DNA of 64,000 bases from Oscillospiraceae bacterium (lineage in GTDB: Bacteria > Bacillota > Clostridia > Oscillospirales > Oscillospiraceae), in the NCBI GenBank assembly GCA_910575505.1, contig CAJTFK010000009.1, positions 1-64,000 of the forward strand, given 5' to 3'. Shown one piece after another: positions 16,081 to 24,592 of this stretch (its first letter is position 1; every line of letters begins with the position of its first letter). Under the pieces are notes generated by a model. The model saw only the letters and a program-made list of their open reading frames with translations, did not search any database and was not told the DNA's origin. The position numbers and the translations under genes were made by a program.

Positions 16081-16900
16081 TATGCAGCAAACGACGCCGC
16101 AGTGGCTGTGGTGGTGGTTCCGCTTCGGCATCGGCCTGGCGGCGGCCGCCGCCGGCGGGGCGCTTCTGGTTTTCCTGCTCTGGCGGCTGGGAAAGGCGGC
16201 CCGGTGGGCGAGGCTGCCCAGGGAGGAGCGGGAGCGGAAAAAGGCGGAGAAGGAACATCTGCTGACCCGGGTCTCAGGCCGGGGCCGGACGGCCTATCTG
16301 GTGCTGTGCCTGGAAAACGCCCTGATCCGCTTCGGGCTGCCGGCGGCGGACTGGGAATGGGTGCTGCAAAGGCTGTGGGCCCTGACCGAGGCCCCGGAGA
16401 GCCAGCACCGCCGCCTGTTTGAGGTCTGCTGCCTGCTGCCGGAGAACGTACTGCCCTATGAGAGCTATGAGGAGCTGACGGCCCAGGGCTGCTCCGACGC
16501 CCTGCTGGCCGTGTGGGAGGCGGAGGAGGGACTGCCCGAAGAGCGCTTCCAGCCCATGCGGGACCTGTACGCGGCGGCGGGCTGGCGGCTGTGCGTCCTG
16601 GCCCCTCTGCTCACCGCCGTGTATCAGGCCGCCGCCTTCTCCTGGGCCGCTGCCGGCGGGAACGAACGGAAGGCCCTGGAGCTGGTCCGGAATACGGAGA
16701 CCATGATGCAGAACTGGAACATCCCTCTGCCCCAGGGCTCCGGCCTGACCGCCATTCAGAAGGAGCGTCATCCCGGCTGGGGTCCGGCCTTTCCCGGCGT
16801 GCGGCTCTCCGCCCTGCTGAAAACCAGGACCCCGGAGGAGGCCGCGGCGGAGGAGGCCCAAAAGGCGGCCAAGGCCGCTCTGTTGGAAATGAACGAGTGA
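16070..16900 (+). CDS. Membrane-anchored protein of unknown function
   Basis: 276 residues with ATG at 16070 after GAGGAGG, overlapping the previous gene by 11 bp, so it belongs to the lspA operon. One transmembrane helix near residues 16-40 (IGLAAAAAGGALLVFLLW) is preceded by a Trp-rich stretch (WLWWWF) and followed by a highly charged Arg/Lys/Glu segment. The rest is an alpha-helical, Leu/Ala/Glu-rich cytoplasmic domain ending in an Ala/Glu-rich tail. No catalytic motif or known family was recognised. A terminator follows directly. Confidence 0.65.
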   Translation: MMIDMQQTTPQWLWWWFRFGIGLAAAAAGGALLVFLLWRLGKAARWARLPREERERKKAEKEHLLTRVSGRGRTAYLVLCLENALIRFGLPAADWEWVLQRLWALTEAPESQHRRLFEVCCLLPENVLPYESYEELTAQGCSDALLAVWEAEEGLPEERFQPMRDLYAAAGWRLCVLAPLLTAVYQAAAFSWAAAGGNERKALELVRNTETMMQNWNIPLPQGSGLTAIQKERHPGWGPAFPGVRLSALLKTRTPEEAAAEEAQKAAKAALLEMNE

Positions 16901-16907
16901 ACAGCAA

Positions 16908-16948
16908 GAGCAGGGACGGGTCAAAGCCCGCTCCCTGCCCTTGTTTTT
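16908..16948 (+). terminator. Intrinsic terminator of the lspA operon
   Basis: Arms GCAGGGaCGGG (16910-16920) and CCCGcTCCCTGC (16927-16938) with a 6-nt loop, followed by CCTTGTTTTTG. Confidence 0.8.
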
Positions 16949-16975
16949 GTGGGTCTGAAAATGTTGAAAGGCCCC

Positions 16976-17004
16976 TTGTGCATCCCGGTGCTTTGTGCTA
17001 TGAT
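16976..17004 (+). promoter_or_regulatory. Predicted miaB promoter
   Basis: TTGTGC (16976-16981), a 17-bp spacer and TATGAT (16999-17004), 36 bp before the start codon. Confidence 0.55.
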
Positions 17005-17039
17005 GCATTTGTAAAAGTATCGAAATCGGAGGAAGCGAT

Positions 17040-18452
17040 TTGGAACGTAAGGATATTTTAGTCCCGGAGGAGGAACTGAACCGGCAGCGGGACTTTCAGA
17101 CAAAAATCAAAGATCAGTTCGCCGCCCGTCAGGCCCACCCCCTGGCTTGCCTGGAGACCTTCGGCTGCCAGCAGAATGTAGCCGACGGACAGAGGCTCAT
17201 GGGGATGCTGGAGGCCTGCGGCTTCGCCTTTACCGGGGAGCCCCGGGAGGCGGATCTTGTCATTCTGAACACCTGCGCCATCCGGGAGCACGCGGAGCAG
17301 CGGGTGTTCGGCAATCTGGGCATTTTGACCCACTCCAAGAGGGAGAACCCGGAGCAGGTCATCGCCCTCTGCGGCTGCATGGCCCAGGAGGAGCGGGTGA
17401 CCAGGCGGGTCCGGGAGTCCTACCGCCATGTGGACCTGGTTTTCGGCCCTCAGGCCCTGTGGAAATTTCCCGAGCTTCTCTGGCAGGTCTACGAGACGAA
17501 AAAACGGGTGTTCTCCGTCGCCGACGAGCACGGGACCATTGCCGAGGGCATTCCCGTGGTCCGGGAGCGGGGGGTGAAGGCCTGGGTCTCCATTATGTAC
17601 GGCTGCAACAACTTCTGTTCCTACTGCATCGTGCCCTATGTCCGGGGCCGAGAGCGGAGCCGGGAGCCCGCCGCCGTCCTGGAGGAGGTCCGGCAGCTGG
17701 TGGAAGCCGGGTACAAGGACATCACCCTGCTGGGCCAGAATGTCAACTCCTATGGAAACGACCTGGACGCGGACTACCATTTCCCCGACCTGCTGGCGGA
17801 CATCGACCGGATTCCCGGGGACTACTGGGTCCGCTTCATGTCCAGCCACCCCAAGGACGCCACCCCCCGGCTCTTCGACGTCATGGCAGCCAGCCGCCAC
17901 GTGGCCCGGCAGCTTCACCTGCCCTTCCAGTCGGGAAACAACCGGGTATTGCAGGCGATGAACCGCCGCTACACCCGGGAGAAATACCTGGACCTCATCC
18001 GCTGTGCCAGAGAGGCCATGCCGGGGCTGGTGCTGACCAGCGACGTCATCATCGGCTTCCCCGGCGAGACGGAGGCCGAGGCCATGGACACCGTCTCACT
18101 GGTGGATGAAGTGGGCTTTGACGCCCTGTTTACCTTTATCTTCAGCCCCCGTCCCGGCACAAAGGCGGCGGAGCTGCCGGATCCCGCGTCCCGGGAGGAA
18201 AAACAGAAGTGGTTCGACCGGCTGCTGGAGGTCCAGAATGCCCGGTCCGCCGCCCTCCACGCCGCCTATGTGGGGAAGACCGTCCGGGTGCTGGTGGACG
18301 GGGAGAGCGAGGATGAAGATTATCCCCTGTCCTCCCGCACCGAGGGGAACCGGCTGGTCCGGCTCAGGGGGGACCAGTCCCTGATCGGGCAGTTCCTGGA
18401 GGTCCGGATTACGGGGAGCAACACCTGGGCCCTGTACGGCGAACCGCTCTAG
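17040..18452 (+). CDS. miaB: tRNA-2-methylthio-N6-isopentenyladenosine synthase
   Basis: 470 residues with TTG start at 17040, 7 nt after GGAGG; no ATG is better placed. The N-terminal UPF0004 domain carries the auxiliary-cluster cysteines in ETFGCQQN, NTCAIREHA and CGCMAQ. The radical-SAM motif CxxxCxxC appears as CNNFCSYC near residue 189, with the partner segments LLGQNVNSYG and HLPFQSGNNRVLQAMNRRYT. A C-terminal TRAM RNA-binding domain ends the protein. It adds the methylthio group to i6A37 in tRNA; the isopentenyl group comes from MiaA, encoded 9 kb downstream. SGxQxNVxDS-type spacing differs slightly (QQNVADGQ). Confidence 0.93.
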   Translation: MERKDILVPEEELNRQRDFQTKIKDQFAARQAHPLACLETFGCQQNVADGQRLMGMLEACGFAFTGEPREADLVILNTCAIREHAEQRVFGNLGILTHSKRENPEQVIALCGCMAQEERVTRRVRESYRHVDLVFGPQALWKFPELLWQVYETKKRVFSVADEHGTIAEGIPVVRERGVKAWVSIMYGCNNFCSYCIVPYVRGRERSREPAAVLEEVRQLVEAGYKDITLLGQNVNSYGNDLDADYHFPDLLADIDRIPGDYWVRFMSSHPKDATPRLFDVMAASRHVARQLHLPFQSGNNRVLQAMNRRYTREKYLDLIRCAREAMPGLVLTSDVIIGFPGETEAEAMDTVSLVDEVGFDALFTFIFSPRPGTKAAELPDPASREEKQKWFDRLLEVQNARSAALHAAYVGKTVRVLVDGESEDEDYPLSSRTEGNRLVRLRGDQSLIGQFLEVRITGSNTWALYGEPL

Positions 18453-18706
18453 GACTGGGCCAGCCACCTGCCCAGGGCGACGCCCTCCTGGAAAATCCAG
18501 TCCTTTTCCAGGCCGGAGAGCTGGGCGTATTCGGACATATATTCGTCTACGGCGGTCAGCTGCGCCTGGGAAAGCTCGTCTTCCAGACGCTCCCAGGCCC
18601 TGAATGCGGATTGGCTGCGGACCTGATATTCCAATGAATGTAAGAGGGTATCTGCCCTGTGGCTGTCTATGATATAACAATATAGACATTTAAGATATTC
18701 GTCCAT
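18449..18706 (-). CDS. Small protein of unknown function, divergent from an HTH regulator
   Basis: 85 residues, starting at ATG 18706 after CAGGAGG with 7-nt spacing; an upstream in-frame Met lacks a site. It is acidic and predicted helical: an N-terminal segment MDEYLKCLYCYIIDSHRAD with two cysteines, and a C-terminal part rich in Glu/Ala/Leu. No family was recognised. Its last codons overlap the end of miaB on the other strand by 4 bp. It is divergent from a 70-residue Xre-type regulator, and the shared 90-bp gap carries two promoters, each with a palindrome in its spacer. Such pairs are typical of phage switches or toxin-antitoxin-like modules, but no toxin motif is visible here. Confidence 0.65.
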   Translation of the reverse strand: MDEYLKCLYCYIIDSHRADTLLHSLEYQVRSQSAFRAWERLEDELSQAQLTAVDEYMSEYAQLSGLEKDWIFQEGVALGRWLAQS

Positions 18707-18717
18707 GTTCACGCCTC

Positions 18718-18747
18718 CTGACAGGAACACAAATATGTCTCTATGAT
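18718..18747 (+). promoter_or_regulatory. Promoter and operator of the HTH gene
   Basis: CTGACA (18718-18723), an 18-bp spacer and TATGAT (18742-18747) on the plus strand. The spacer contains GAACACAAATATGTC (18725-18739), a degenerate version of the palindrome found in the opposing promoter. Confidence 0.45.
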
Positions 18748-18750
18748 TAG

Positions 18751-18779
18751 ATTATAGCAGACACATACGTGTCCGTCAA
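18751..18779 (-). promoter_or_regulatory. Promoter and operator of the 85-residue protein gene
   Basis: TTGACG (18779-18774), a 17-bp spacer and perfect TATAAT (18756-18751) on the minus strand. The spacer is almost filled by the palindrome GACACATACGTGTC (18760-18773), a likely repressor site. A bound repressor here would block RNA polymerase directly. Confidence 0.65.
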
Positions 18780-18796
18780 GAGGGGAAAGGGAAAAC

Positions 18797-19009
18797 ATGA
18801 CATTTTCGGACCATCTTTTTCAACTGCGCAAAAGCCGGGGCTTGAAGCAGAAGGAGCTTGCCCCATTCATCGGCACCAACTGGCGCACCTATCAGACGTA
18901 TGAACGCGGGCAGCGGGAGCCGCAAATGTCCACACTCATCGCCCTGGCGGATTTCTACGGCCTTTCTCTGGACGAGCTGGTCTGCCGGGACTGGCCCAAA
19001 GAGAGATAG
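18797..19009 (+). CDS. Xre/Cro-type helix-turn-helix regulator
   Basis: A 70-residue protein that is almost entirely one HTH_3 domain: FSDHLFQLRKSRGLKQKELA, then FIGTNWRTYQTYERGQREP with the recognition helix, then STLIALADFYGLSLDELV. No effector or dimerisation domain is added. It probably represses the divergent gene and itself through the two palindromes in the 18707-18796 gap. The upstream site (GGGGAAAGGGAAAAC) is a weak SD. It may derive from a mobile element, but neighbouring genes are core chromosomal ones. Confidence 0.88.
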   Translation: MTFSDHLFQLRKSRGLKQKELAPFIGTNWRTYQTYERGQREPQMSTLIALADFYGLSLDELVCRDWPKER

Positions 19010-19039
19010 GGGCCGGAGCCCGGCCATAAAATCCCCCGT

Positions 19040-19236
19040 CATCGGGGGGATTCAGGGGGGGTGCCCCCCCTGACGGGGATTCCAAAGGGGCTGGCCCCTT
19101 TGGGCCCCCACGGCAGTGGGCCCCGCCGGGAAGCGTCCCCCACGGCAGTGGGCCCCGCCGGGAAGCGTCCCCCACGGCAGTGGGCCCCGCCGGGAAGCGT
19201 CCCCCACGGCAGTGGGCCCCGCCGGGAAGCGTCCTG
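19040..19236. repeat. GC-rich intergenic region with a 32-bp tandem array
   Basis: Four near-identical 32-bp units start at 19109, 19141, 19173 and 19205 (core CACGGCAGTGGGCCCCGCCG, then GGAAGCGTCCCC). They are preceded by runs of G and C and by the hairpin-forming AAAGGGGCTGGCCCCTTT at 19084-19101. It lies downstream of the HTH gene and upstream of the MBL-hydrolase promoter. No spacers of differing sequence separate the units, so it is not CRISPR. Confidence 0.85.
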
Positions 19237-19283
19237 CCCGTCAGGGCGCAGAAAAAGCGGCCCCTGCCGGCAATTGACAGACA

Positions 19284-19292
19284 TGCTATAAT
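19284..19292 (+). promoter_or_regulatory. Extended -10 promoter of the MBL hydrolase gene
   Basis: TGCTATAAT is a perfect extended -10 element 52 bp before the start codon. No good -35 sits at 17 bp; the TTGACA at 19275 is too close. Confidence 0.45.
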
Positions 19293-19344
19293 ATAAAAGA
19301 TACCGATACCCCCTCCCCCTCCGGGGAGGCCAATGGAGGCGCCT

Positions 19345-20175
19345 ATGAGAATCGTCACCCTGGTAGAAAACACCGCCGCCCGGACCGGCCTGGAGCCCGC
19401 CCGGGGTCTTTCCATCTATGTGGAGACGGCGCGGCGGAAAATCCTGTTCGACATGGGCCCCGGCCCTGAGCTTCTGGCTAACGCGGAGCGGCTGGGGGTG
19501 GATTTGGCGGCGGTGGACACCGCCGTGCTGTCCCATGGACACTCGGACCACGGCGGCGGCCTGGAGGCCTTCTGCCGGGTCAACCGGCACGCCGGCATCT
19601 ATCTCCGGGAGGAGGCCCTGCGCCCCTACTACGCCGTCCTCCCCGGCCAGGACCCCCATTACATCGGCCTGGACCCCCTGTGGGAGCAGGTGCGGGACCG
19701 GCTGGTATTTACAGAGCCCGTCCGGCGGCTGGACGAAGAGCTGCTTCTGTTTTCCGGCGTGGCCGACGACCGGACCCGCCGGGCCGCGGCTCCCAAGCTG
19801 CAGGAGAAAACCCCGGAGGGCTTCCGGCCTGATGGCTTCGCCCATGAGCAGCATCTTATCATTCAGTCGGAGGGGAAGACGGTGCTGCTGGCGGGCTGCG
19901 GCCACCTGGGCATTGTCAACACCCTGGAGCGGGCCGGGGAGCTTCTGGGCGGAAGAATGCCCGACGCGGTATTCGGCGGCTTCCACCTCTTCGAGCTGAG
20001 CCCGGAGGCGGAAAGCGCCCGGGCCCTGCTGGACCTGACCGCCGGGGCCCTGTCCCGGGGGCATACGGTTTATTACACCGGCCACTGCACGGGAGAGTGG
20101 GCCTATGAGGAGCTCCGGAAGACCCTGGGGGGCCGCCTCCGGCCCATGCGCACCGGGACCGCCGTTGAGATATGA
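19345..20175 (+). CDS. MBL-fold metallo-hydrolase
   Basis: 276 residues from ATG 19345, which has GGAGG 6 nt upstream; an in-frame ATG at 19333 has poor SD spacing. The zinc-binding HxHxDH motif is SHGHSDHGGG near residue 64. Further ligands are likely in LLAGCGHLGIVN and GFHLFELS and in YTGHCTGEW near the C terminus. The overall pattern (SHGHSDHGGGL, GCGHxGIxN, TGHCTG) matches the family that includes the archaeal beta-ribofuranosylaminobenzene-phosphate synthase-like hydrolases. The substrate is unknown. It lies 46 bp before mutS and is probably cotranscribed with it. Confidence 0.85.
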   Translation: MRIVTLVENTAARTGLEPARGLSIYVETARRKILFDMGPGPELLANAERLGVDLAAVDTAVLSHGHSDHGGGLEAFCRVNRHAGIYLREEALRPYYAVLPGQDPHYIGLDPLWEQVRDRLVFTEPVRRLDEELLLFSGVADDRTRRAAAPKLQEKTPEGFRPDGFAHEQHLIIQSEGKTVLLAGCGHLGIVNTLERAGELLGGRMPDAVFGGFHLFELSPEAESARALLDLTAGALSRGHTVYYTGHCTGEWAYEELRKTLGGRLRPMRTGTAVEI

Positions 20176-20221
20176 GCAGAAAGGATTAAGAGACGAGCAA
20201 GAGAGAAGAGGACGGTGTTTC

Positions 20222-22828
20222 ATGGCTGAGCTGACCCCGATGATGAAGCAATATCTGGAAATTAAAAAGGACAACCCTGATTCCATCCTGTTTTTCCGCC
20301 TGGGGGACTTCTATGAGATGTTCGCGGACGATGCGAGGCTGGCCTCCAGGGAGCTGGACCTGACCCTCACCAGCCGGGACAAGGGCAAGCACTTAAAGCC
20401 CGCCGGGGAGCAGGTGCCCATGTGCGGCATCCCCTATCACGCCAGCGAGGCCTACATCGCCCGTCTGATCTCCAAGGGCTACAAGGTGGCCATCTGCGAA
20501 CAGATGGAGGACCCCGCCAAGGCCAAGGGACTGGTGAAGCGGGACATCATTCGCGTCATCACTCCCGGAACCGTTCTGGACGCCGCCTGTCTGGACGACA
20601 AGGCCGGGAATTACCTTTGCGGAATTTACGCCGATTCCCGCAGCGCCGGCGTGGCCTTCTGCGATGTGACCACCGGAAAGGCCCATCTGACCTCCTTCAC
20701 CGGCAAGGACCGGATGGAGCACGTTGTCAATGAGCTGGGCCGCTTTTCTCCGGCGGAGGCGGTGGTGAACGACGGGGCCTTTTCCGACGCGGTGCTGGTG
20801 GACGTCCTCCGGGAAAAATTCCACTGCCGGGTGGAAAACGCCGGGGAACGCCGCTTTCTCCTGAAACCGGCGGAAGCCAGCATCCGAAAGCAGTTCGGGG
20901 ACGAGGCCTTCGGGCGGCTTCCTCCGGGGGTCCCGGCGGCGGCCATGGCCCTGGGGGGTCTGCTGGACTATCTCTATGAGACCCAGAAGACAGACCTCTC
21001 CCACATCAACGACCTGGATTACTACGAGCAGGGCCGGTTCATGGAGCTGGACCTGGCCGCCCGGCGGAACCTGGAGCTGACGGCCACCCTGCGGAACAAG
21101 GAGAAAAAGGGAACGCTTCTCTGGGTGCTGGACCGGACCCGGACCCCCATGGGAGGCCGGTGTCTCCGGAGCTGGCTGGAGCAGCCCCTTTTGAATGTGG
21201 CGGCCATCAGCCGGCGGAATTCCGCCGTGGCCGCCCTGGTGGAGGACACCATCCGCCGGGAGGAGCTCATCGCCTCTCTGACGGGGCTGGGGGACATGGA
21301 ACGGCTGCTGGGCCGCATTGTCTACGGCACCGCCGGGGGCCGGGACCTGGCGTCTCTCCGGAGCGCCATTGAAAAGCTGCCCGCCGTGCGGCGGCAGCTC
21401 TCCACGGCGGCGGACCGGCGGCTTGCCGGACTGGCGGAGCTTTTGGACCCCCTGGAGGACCTGGGAAGCCTCATCGCCGCCGCCATCTGCGACGAGCCTC
21501 CCTTCTCCGTCCGGGAGGGCGGATTCATCCGGGACGGCTTCAACGGGGAAGTGGACCGCCTGCGGCATATCCTCAAGGGCGGCAAGGGCGTCATTCCCGA
21601 GATGGAGGCCCGGGAGAAGGAGAAAACCGGCATCCGGAATATGAAAATCGGCTATAACAAGGTCTTCGGCTATTACATCGAGGTTTCCAACGCCTACAAG
21701 GGAGAGGTCCCTGACACGTACATCCGCAAACAGACCCTGGCCAACTGCGAACGGTACATCACCCAGGAGCTCAAGGAGCTGGAGCACTCCATCCTCACCG
21801 CCTCGGACCAGGTGGTGGCCCTGGAATACGAGCTGTTCACGAAGCTGCGGGAGGAGATTTCCGCCGCCTCCGCCCGCATCCAGCAAAGCGCCGGAGCTGT
21901 GGCCGAGGCGGACGCCCTGGCCTCTCTGGCCGCCGTGGCCGTGCGGAACCACTACTGCCGCCCGGAGGTGGACGAGTCCGGCGTCATCGAGATCCGGGAG
22001 GGCCGCCACCCGGTGGTGGAACAGGTTCTCAAGGACAGCCTGTTTGTGCCCAACGACACCTTTATGGGCGAGGCGGAAAACCGGGTTGCCATCATCACCG
22101 GGCCCAACATGGCGGGCAAATCCACGTATATGCGTCAGGTGGCGTTGATCGTCCTTATGGCCCAGATGGGCAGCTTCGTTCCGGCGTCCTATGCCCGCAT
22201 CGGCGTGGTGGACCGGATTTTTACCCGGGTGGGGGCCAGCGACGACCTGGCCGCCGGCCAGTCCACGTTCATGGTGGAGATGACGGAGGTGGCGGACATT
22301 CTCCGCTGCGCCACGAGGAACTCCCTGCTGATTCTGGATGAGATTGGCCGGGGTACCTCCACCTTTGACGGCATGTCCATTGCCCGGGCGGTGTTGGAGC
22401 ACTGTGCGAACCCCAAAACCCTGGGGGCCAAAACCCTCTTCGCAACCCATTATCACGAGCTGACGGAGCTGGAGAACACCCTCCCCGGGGTCATGAACTG
22501 CAGCATTGCCGTGAAGACCCGGGGGGAGGACATCATTTTCCTGCGGAAGATCATCCCCGGCGGCGCGGACCGGAGCTATGGCATCGAGGTGGCCAGGCTG
22601 GCGGGCCTGCCGGACAGGGTTCTCCGCCGGGCCCGGCAGGTTCTGACGGAGCTGGAGAGGGAAAACGGCGGGCAGCGCCCCCGTCCCCGCCGGGAGACGG
22701 AACAGGTCTCCATGGCCGCCCTCGGCGAGGGGGAGGTGCTGGACGCCCTCCGCCGCTGCCAGCCTGACGCCCTGACCCCCATTGAGGCCATGGGACTGCT
22801 GTATGAATGGAAACAAAAGCTGCAATAA
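20222..22828 (+). CDS. mutS: DNA mismatch recognition protein MutS
   Basis: 868 residues with ATG 20222 after GAGGACGG; the frame is open further left but without family similarity. The mismatch-binding domain I contains FFRLGDFYEMF, with the Phe-x-Glu mismatch wedge. Connector, lever and clamp domains follow. The ATPase has Walker A GPNMAGKST near residue 626, STFMVEMTE and the Walker B region LLILDEIGRGTSTFDG, then the ATHYHEL histidine switch. It starts methyl-independent mismatch repair with MutL, encoded 1.8 kb downstream. Two membrane-protein genes lie between them. Confidence 0.96.
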   Translation: MAELTPMMKQYLEIKKDNPDSILFFRLGDFYEMFADDARLASRELDLTLTSRDKGKHLKPAGEQVPMCGIPYHASEAYIARLISKGYKVAICEQMEDPAKAKGLVKRDIIRVITPGTVLDAACLDDKAGNYLCGIYADSRSAGVAFCDVTTGKAHLTSFTGKDRMEHVVNELGRFSPAEAVVNDGAFSDAVLVDVLREKFHCRVENAGERRFLLKPAEASIRKQFGDEAFGRLPPGVPAAAMALGGLLDYLYETQKTDLSHINDLDYYEQGRFMELDLAARRNLELTATLRNKEKKGTLLWVLDRTRTPMGGRCLRSWLEQPLLNVAAISRRNSAVAALVEDTIRREELIASLTGLGDMERLLGRIVYGTAGGRDLASLRSAIEKLPAVRRQLSTAADRRLAGLAELLDPLEDLGSLIAAAICDEPPFSVREGGFIRDGFNGEVDRLRHILKGGKGVIPEMEAREKEKTGIRNMKIGYNKVFGYYIEVSNAYKGEVPDTYIRKQTLANCERYITQELKELEHSILTASDQVVALEYELFTKLREEISAASARIQQSAGAVAEADALASLAAVAVRNHYCRPEVDESGVIEIREGRHPVVEQVLKDSLFVPNDTFMGEAENRVAIITGPNMAGKSTYMRQVALIVLMAQMGSFVPASYARIGVVDRIFTRVGASDDLAAGQSTFMVEMTEVADILRCATRNSLLILDEIGRGTSTFDGMSIARAVLEHCANPKTLGAKTLFATHYHELTELENTLPGVMNCSIAVKTRGEDIIFLRKIIPGGADRSYGIEVARLAGLPDRVLRRARQVLTELERENGGQRPRPRRETEQVSMAALGEGEVLDALRRCQPDALTPIEAMGLLYEWKQKLQ

Positions 22829-22840
22829 GGAGAGGCGTCT

Positions 22841-23551
22841 ATGGCCAGAAAAAAGCCCGCTTCCAACCTCAGCGCCGGAGAACAGTTTGCCGGAGCCGTG
22901 TTCTTCATCATATACGCGCTGATTCTCCCGGTGGCCATGGGGCCCCTGTTCCGTCTGGCGGGGCATCTGCTGGGCCGGCGCATCCACGCCGACACCCAGG
23001 CGGCCGTTTACTATTACGGTCTCTTCGCCGTCACAGCGGTGATTTTCCACGGCTTCCTCGCAAGGACCACCCGGAGGCTGCTGGAGGATCTGCCCGAAGC
23101 ATTGAAAACCGTGCTGATTGGCCTGGTGGGCATTTACGGGCTGAACGCCATTCTGGCCCGCCTGTCGGGGGCCCTCTTCTCCGACCGGGTCAACCTGAAT
23201 GACGGCTCCATTTCCGCCCAGATTGACAGCACGCCCCATATGACCCTTCTGACGGTGCTTCTGCTGGCCCCCTTTGTGGAGGAAACCCTGTTTCGGGGAC
23301 TGGTCTTCGGCAGCCTCAAGGAGCGGAGCCGTCTGACGGCCTACGCTGTCAGCTGTCTGCTCTTCGCCCTGCTCCACGTGTGGCAGTTCGCCGTGGAGAG
23401 CCGGGACCCCGCCTATCTGCTGGTGATGGTCCGGTATCTGGCGCCGGGGGTGGTGCTGGCCTGGGCCTATGAGCACACGGGGACGCTTTGGGCCTCCTTC
23501 GGCGTACACGCCGCGGCCAACGCCCTTTCGGTGCTGACGATGCTGGACTGA
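22841..23551 (+). CDS. CPBP-family intramembrane metalloprotease
   Basis: 236 residues with several transmembrane helices. The CPBP/CAAX protease (Abi) motifs are all present: motif 1 FVEETLFRGLVFG near residue 145 (EExxxR), motif 2 LLFALLHVWQF, and motif 3 ASFGVHAAANAL near the C terminus. The conserved Glu pair, Arg and the two His residues are the metal/catalytic set. Bacterial members act in protein maturation or bacteriocin self-immunity; the target here is unknown. The gene follows mutS by 12 bp with SD AAGGAGAGG, so it is likely in the same transcript. Confidence 0.88.
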   Translation: MARKKPASNLSAGEQFAGAVFFIIYALILPVAMGPLFRLAGHLLGRRIHADTQAAVYYYGLFAVTAVIFHGFLARTTRRLLEDLPEALKTVLIGLVGIYGLNAILARLSGALFSDRVNLNDGSISAQIDSTPHMTLLTVLLLAPFVEETLFRGLVFGSLKERSRLTAYAVSCLLFALLHVWQFAVESRDPAYLLVMVRYLAPGVVLAWAYEHTGTLWASFGVHAAANALSVLTMLD

Positions 23552-23583
23552 GCTCCAGGCGAACAAAGGTAAGGAAGTGCTGC

Positions 23584-24495
23584 ATGAGTTTTTTGGATAC
23601 CCTGGCCCAGATGATGGTGATTCTCTTCGCCATTGTCTGCGGCTATGCCGCCAACCGCATGGGAATTCTGGGGGGAGTCACCGACCGGAAAATCTCCAAG
23701 CTGCTGCTGACCGTCACGGTGCCCGCCATGATTCTGGCCTCCGTCTCCACCGGGGACACGCTGCCGGAGGCCAGCGTGGTGCTGGGAACCCTGGGCGCCG
23801 GCTTCTGGTTTTACGCGGTGGAATTCCTGTTTATTCTCACGGTTCCCCATCTGCTGGGCGGGACGGCCGGGCAGAAGGGGGTCTGGCGCTATACCCTGGC
23901 GTTTCCCAACGTGGCCTTCATCGGCTATCCGGTGGTCCTGGCCCTCTACGGGCAGCAGGCGCTGTTTTATGCGGTGATTCTCTGCCTGCCCTTTAACCTG
24001 CTGTCCTTCACCCTGGGGCCCCTGCTGCTCACCGGGGCCGGGCGCTTCAGTCCCCGGCAGCTCCTCTCGCCCACGGTACTGGCCTCGGTACTGGCCCTGG
24101 CGCTGGCCCTGGCCCGGGTGCGGCTTCCGGCGCTGGCGGGGGAGATGCTGGCCTTTGTGGGAGACGTCACCGTGCCGCTGTCTCTGCTGTTTGTGGGCTC
24201 TCTGCTGGCGGGACTGCCCATGGGGCGGATGCTGCTCTCCCCCCGGCTGTGGATGCTCACGGTGATTCGCCTGCTGGTGCTGCCGGCGGCGCTGTGCTGT
24301 CTGCTCCGGGCCCTGGACTTTGACCCGCTGGTCCTGGGGGTGACGGTGGTGCAGATGGCCATGCCCACGGCTGTGACCGGCTCCCTTCTGAGCATGGAGC
24401 ACGGCGGGGACACGGAGTGTATGGCCCAGTCCACCTTCCTCACCACACTGGCCTCCATCGTGACCATTCCCCTGGTGGCGGCACTTCTGCTATAA
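23584..24495 (+). CDS. AEC-family (auxin efflux carrier-like) transporter
   Basis: 303 residues with about ten hydrophobic helices in two similar halves. Start ATG 23584 follows AAGGTAAGGAAG. Typical signatures are FAIVCGYAANRMGIL near the N terminus, LLLTVTVPAMILASV, ALAFPNVAFIGYPVVLALYG-type sequence in the middle, and MPTAVTGSLLSMEHGGD near the end. The family exports organic acids or amino-acid-like compounds; the substrate is not predictable. It follows the CPBP gene by 32 bp and precedes a dispersed intergenic repeat and mutL. Confidence 0.9.
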   Translation: MSFLDTLAQMMVILFAIVCGYAANRMGILGGVTDRKISKLLLTVTVPAMILASVSTGDTLPEASVVLGTLGAGFWFYAVEFLFILTVPHLLGGTAGQKGVWRYTLAFPNVAFIGYPVVLALYGQQALFYAVILCLPFNLLSFTLGPLLLTGAGRFSPRQLLSPTVLASVLALALALARVRLPALAGEMLAFVGDVTVPLSLLFVGSLLAGLPMGRMLLSPRLWMLTVIRLLVLPAALCCLLRALDFDPLVLGVTVVQMAMPTAVTGSLLSMEHGGDTECMAQSTFLTTLASIVTIPLVAALLL

Positions 24496-24571
24496 TTAGG
24501 AATTAGGAATGAGAAATGAGGAATTGTTCCATCATTTCAATCATTCCTAACTCCCAATTCCTAATTCCTCA
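24496..24571. repeat. Dispersed AATTAGGAATGAG-type palindrome
   Basis: ATTAGGAATTAGGAATGAG near 24496 and its complement (CTAATTCCTCATT) near 24560 form an imperfect inverted repeat around an AT-rich centre. It is the same word family as the 12385-12482 element. It separates the AEC transporter from mutL. Confidence 0.6.
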
Positions 24572-24592
24572 TTGACGAAAGGAGGCGGGCCC

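Noticed and set aside
19109..19236. CRISPR array at the 32-bp repeats
   Set aside because: The units are contiguous, with no unique spacers, and no cas gene is in the window. The other arrays were rejected as CRISPR for the same reason.
20393..23566. Minus-strand open frame of 1057 codons
   Set aside because: It lies opposite mutS and the CPBP protease gene; composition (Gly/Gln/His/Pro-rich) and lack of motifs mark it as a shadow frame.
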